The position numbers and the translations under genes are program-made. DNA of 64,000 nt from assembly GCF_005771405.1 (NCBI RefSeq), contig NZ_VAUA01000002.1, positions 434,001 through 498,000 on the forward strand, read 5' to 3'. Positions 61,445-64,000 of the stretch are shown here, piece by piece; within the stretch, counting starts at the first letter, position 1; the number at the start of each line of letters is the position of its first letter. Under the pieces are notes generated by a model. It saw only the letters and a list, made by a program, of their open reading frames with translations. It had not been told where the DNA came from and ran no database searches. Origin of the DNA: Parasedimentitalea maritima (GTDB lineage: Bacteria > Pseudomonadota > Alphaproteobacteria > Rhodobacterales > Rhodobacteraceae).

Positions 61445-62154
61445 TCGACTGCCTCCGAAATAATGCTAGTCTGGCGCGTGACCAGAAGCCGGGTCAGATA
61501 GTCCCAAATGGCGACAGCCAGCAGGACCGTGCCAATCGACATCGGTAGTTGTGGCAGCCAAACTGGAGTGTAGACCCACTCAGATCCGGTTTCGGCCCAG
61601 ATCTGCGCCCATTTGCTGGGTGCGTTTGCGAACATGGCAAAAAAGGACAAAAGCCACTCGGGCACAAAGTCCTGCCCTTGCGTGCGATCGTTCAGTAGCT
61701 TCGATAACACGTTGGTTTTAATCGCGTAGCGGGCAAAATACGTCGCTGTGATCGCAGCAATCCACATCGCCAATGCATCCAACCAAAAACCCAGAAACCG
61801 GTTCATATTCAGGAATATGGACACCCGGATATGGGCCCCACGGGTCAGCGCATGGGCCATCGCCAAGAACGACGTGGCAGCCATCGCATAACCGGCATAT
61901 TCAGTGGAGCCCGAAAACGTTACACTGCTCCAACGCGAAATCATCTGTGCGATGATTAGCAGGAGGATGGTCACCATAAAGCAGGCCGCCACCACTCCGG
62001 CGCCTAGATAAATACGATCAAGCACACGCCAGACGGGCGTCAGCAACCGCTCCGCTGGTTTTCGATAAAGCAGACAAAATGCTGCCAATATGGTTGGAAA
62101 AATGAAAAGCCATACCCATAACGGCAGGCCCAGAAAAGGTTGCCAGTCGCGCAA
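61441..62154 (-). CDS. dctQ: TRAP transporter small permease subunit (DctQ)
   Basis: A 237-residue protein with four main hydrophobic helices (IILLLIIAQMISRW-like region, GYAMAATSFLAMAHALTRG, and two more) plus an extra N-terminal helix, longer than the classical ~160-residue DctQ. It is the small membrane subunit that pairs with DctM. It lies between the hairpin after dctP and dctM. Confidence 0.88.
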   Translation of the reverse strand: MRDWQPFLGLPLWVWLFIFPTILAAFCLLYRKPAERLLTPVWRVLDRIYLGAGVVAACFMVTILLLIIAQMISRWSSVTFSGSTEYAGYAMAATSFLAMAHALTRGAHIRVSIFLNMNRFLGFWLDALAMWIAAITATYFARYAIKTNVLSKLLNDRTQGQDFVPEWLLSFFAMFANAPSKWAQIWAETGSEWVYTPVWLPQLPMSIGTVLLAVAIWDYLTRLLVTRQTSIISEAVE

Positions 62155-62179
62155 TACCCTATCCCCCGGTCAGATGAGA

Positions 62180-62211
62180 CACGGCCCCACGCATAGGTGC
62201 GAAGGGCCGTG
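62180..62211 (-). terminator. Intercistronic stem-loop between dctP and dctQ
   Basis: CACGGCCC (62180-62187) pairs with GGGCCGTG (62204-62211). No T run follows on the minus strand, so it is more likely an mRNA-stabilising or attenuating hairpin that raises dctP expression over dctQM. Confidence 0.55.
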
Positions 62212-62225
62212 AAATTTGTGTGGAT

Positions 62226-63206
62226 TTAGTTGGCGTTATAGGCGTCAAGGATCGCTTGACCATCTGCGCCGGTGTCCTTCAGCCAAGTGGCCTGCATGTC
62301 AGCACCAATGGCTTCCAGTTCTTTCAGGAAATCAGCACCAGCGTCTTCGACTTTCATGCCGTTTGCTTCAAGCTGCTCAAAATACCAACCTGCAAGCTCC
62401 TCTGACTTGGCAGAACATGCAGCACCCGTTTCGTCGGCGGCCTTTTGTACAGCAGCCTGCGTGTCAGCATCCAGGCCTTCCCAAACACCTTTGTTCACCA
62501 TCACATAGTTTCGTGGCAACCAGGCGTTGACCTTGTAATAGTTGGACAGATGCTCCCAAACCTTGCGGTCGTAACCAGTAGAACCGGACGAGATGAATGC
62601 CTCGGCTACACCTGTGGCAAGGGCTTGGCTCAATTCTGCCGCTTCGACCTGAACTGGGACCATGCCGAGTGCCTCAGCAAAGGTAGCAGTTGCAGTGTTG
62701 TAAGAACGGAACTTGACGCCCTGGGTGTCAGCAGACGAGTTCACGTCTTTGTTGAAGTAGAACCCCTGCCCCGGCCATGGGCATGTGTACAAAGTGACAA
62801 GATTTAGATCTGCCAGCTGCCCGTTGACTGTGTCCTTCGCTGCTTCCCAAAGTTTAGCATTGTCAGCATAGGTTGTGGCAACAAACGGCAGGTTATCCCA
62901 ACCCAGAAGTGGCACTTCGTTAGCGTGGGCTGCCATGAAACGTTCGCCGATTGGCACCTGTCCAGTTTGAATAGCACGCTTGATTTCGCCGCCTTTGAAT
63001 AGCGAACCACCGGGGTGCACAGTGATGTCCAGGTCACCGCTTGTGTACTCACGCACTTTGTCTGCAAACACGACTCCCATTTCCGAGTGGAAGTTGGTGG
63101 CCGAATAGGCCATTGGCATGTCCCATTTCTCTGCCGAGGCTGCGGTAGCGCCCAGCGCTATCGTCGAAACAGTTAGCGCGGCTTTTACTGAGTATTTCAT
63201 GATCAT
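62226..63206 (-). CDS. dctP: TRAP transporter periplasmic binding protein (DctP)
   Basis: A 326-residue DctP-family binding protein with a signal peptide (MIMKYSVKAALTVSTIALGA, cleavage near AASA). The family regions LDITVHPGGSLFKGGEIKRA and KFRSYNTATATFAEALGM are present; the arginine in KFRSYN is the usual carboxylate-binding residue of TRAP proteins. GGGAGA precedes the ATG at 63206. It heads the dctPQM operon on the minus strand, downstream of the DadA-like gene. Confidence 0.93.
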   Translation of the reverse strand: MIMKYSVKAALTVSTIALGATAASAEKWDMPMAYSATNFHSEMGVVFADKVREYTSGDLDITVHPGGSLFKGGEIKRAIQTGQVPIGERFMAAHANEVPLLGWDNLPFVATTYADNAKLWEAAKDTVNGQLADLNLVTLYTCPWPGQGFYFNKDVNSSADTQGVKFRSYNTATATFAEALGMVPVQVEAAELSQALATGVAEAFISSGSTGYDRKVWEHLSNYYKVNAWLPRNYVMVNKGVWEGLDADTQAAVQKAADETGAACSAKSEELAGWYFEQLEANGMKVEDAGADFLKELEAIGADMQATWLKDTGADGQAILDAYNAN

Positions 63207-63247
63207 TTTGATCTCCCTGTTGATTATTTTATTGTTCTGTTGGCCTT

Positions 63248-64000
63248 TTAGGCGAACCGTTTTGGCTCGTAAGGCTTCATATCTATATTGTTGCGCTGGC
63301 CGCAGATCATATCCGCCACCATGCGTCCGGTTTTAGGTCCGCCCGTCAACCCGATGTGATGGTGACCAAAGGCGGCATAGACACCGGAACTCCCCACTTC
63401 GCCGATCAACGGCAGGCTGTCAGACGGGGCTGGCCGAAAGCCCAGCCACTCTTCTTCGCTGCTGGCCGTCATATTAGGAAACACTTCCCGAACCTTCTTG
63501 CGCATCAGCTTAAGTGGTGCCTTTGACGGAGTATCCTGTAACCCACCAAATTCAACAACACCTGCGCACCTTAGCCCCTGATCCATTGAAGTCGCAACGA
63601 ATTTCCCAGACGTTAGCATCAGCGGGTTGTTGGGGGTCTGTGAAGGATCTTTGAACAAGATGTGATACCCTCGTTCAGCTTCGAGTGGAACATTAAGGCC
63701 CAGCTTCTGCATCAGAGGTTTTGACCAGACCCCTGTTGCAAGCACCGCTTGATCGCAATCAAACCGCCCCTGCGTGGTTTCAACCGCAGTGATACGCCCG
63801 CCACTTAGGTCAAAATCTTTGACCTCGGCCTGAACAAATTGTCCGCCCAACTGCTTCAACAGCTTGACCAAATCCTGGACATAGTGGCCGGGATTATGGA
63901 TAAACCCATGGTTCTTGTTCACAGCCAGCAGTTTAACGGTCTTCGCCAGAATTGGTTCTTTTTCCTGAACGGCGGCCCCCTCGATCAATTCAGGCACAAA
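63248..64000 (-). CDS. FAD-dependent oxidoreductase, DadA-like (cut by window edge)
   Basis: The C-terminal 250 or so residues of a DAO-superfamily flavoprotein; the frame is open to the right edge, so the N-terminal FAD-binding GxGxxG lies outside. The visible part has CDQAVLATGVWSKPL and the C-terminal FAD-contact region GEVGSSGVYAAFGHHHIGLTGGP with WLGFRPAPSDSLPLIG, typical of D-amino-acid dehydrogenases (DadA) and related enzymes. It oxidises an amine or D-amino acid to an imino acid. It lies 41 bases upstream of dctP on the same strand and may be in the same operon. Together with the racemase-family enzyme it hints at amino-acid chemistry in this cluster. Confidence 0.83.
   Translation of the reverse strand, partial: FVPELIEGAAVQEKEPILAKTVKLLAVNKNHGFIHNPGHYVQDLVKLLKQLGGQFVQAEVKDFDLSGGRITAVETTQGRFDCDQAVLATGVWSKPLMQKLGLNVPLEAERGYHILFKDPSQTPNNPLMLTSGKFVATSMDQGLRCAGVVEFGGLQDTPSKAPLKLMRKKVREVFPNMTASSEEEWLGFRPAPSDSLPLIGEVGSSGVYAAFGHHHIGLTGGPKTGRMVADMICGQRNNIDMKPYEPKRFA

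Noticed and set aside
1-64000. CRISPR arrays, prophage, complete insertion sequences, rRNA genes
   Set aside because: No regularly spaced repeats, phage structural genes, intact transposase or rRNA sequence was seen.

Overview
The window looks like chromosome of a Roseobacter-group alphaproteobacterium (Rhodobacteraceae). The signs are the housekeeping order SPOR lipoprotein / D-Ala-D-Ala carboxypeptidase / tmk / holB / tatD / PhnP-like hydrolase, the wealth of TRAP, tricarboxylate (TctCBA) and ABC uptake systems, a nor denitrification locus beside NnrS, and the anaerobic ubiquinone genes ubiTUV. This taxonomic call is inference from gene content; no 16S gene is present. Almost every gene is a conserved metabolic or transport gene. 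The only mobile-element traces are a broken serine recombinase next to a tRNA-Ser and a doubtful transposase tail.

Layout. 1-1.7 kb: end of a surface-polysaccharide cluster (truncated GT2, complete GT4), then a 670-bp AT-rich gap. 2.3-3.1 kb: a lone SDR. 3.2-11.1 kb, minus strand: a branched-chain-amino-acid-type ABC transporter (livK-H-M-G-F) with a GMC oxidoreductase and an aldehyde dehydrogenase, faced by a divergent AraC/FeaR-like regulator; probably uptake and oxidation of an alcohol or amine-derived substrate. 12.4-18.3 kb: ubiX-ubiD (minus) divergent from ubiT-ubiU-ubiV-nnrS (plus), with a perfect FNR-type box between them. 18.3-21.8 kb: alkB plus a cytochrome P450 (minus), divergent from an FNR-like regulator, again with an FNR box between them.

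22.2-31.0 kb: a compact operon with a ROK repressor and its perfect inverted-repeat operator, an M20 amidohydrolase, two tandem paralogous sugar-binding proteins, an RbsC-like permease, a YhfX-like PLP protein, an ABC ATPase and a SIS-domain sugar isomerase/deaminase. This combination is the best candidate here for an undescribed catabolic route, perhaps for an N-acylated amino-sugar or a sugar/amino-acid conjugate. 31.2-33.9 kb: SDR, metallo-beta-lactamase-fold lactonase-like protein, aminotransferase. 34.0-35.3 kb: degraded serine recombinase and tRNA-Ser(UGA).

35.4-42.0 kb: housekeeping block and an AEC exporter. 42.0-49.4 kb: a second nnrS, an NnrR/DNR-type regulator, a DUF1858 protein and norCBQD with two small membrane proteins. 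49.4-56.8 kb: AbrB-like membrane protein, tctA-tctB-tctC (minus) divergent from tctD-tctE and a third, overlapping periplasmic binding protein. 56.8-64 kb: Asp/Glu-racemase-family enzyme and FCD-GntR regulator (minus), a ThDP enzyme (plus), a TRAP transporter dctP-dctQ-dctM (minus) and a truncated DadA-like FAD oxidoreductase.

Two themes recur. Oxygen/NO-responsive control appears three times (ubi/nnrS, alkB/P450, nor). In each transport operon a stem-loop follows the binding-protein gene and precedes the membrane-component or next gene, which fits higher expression of the binding protein.
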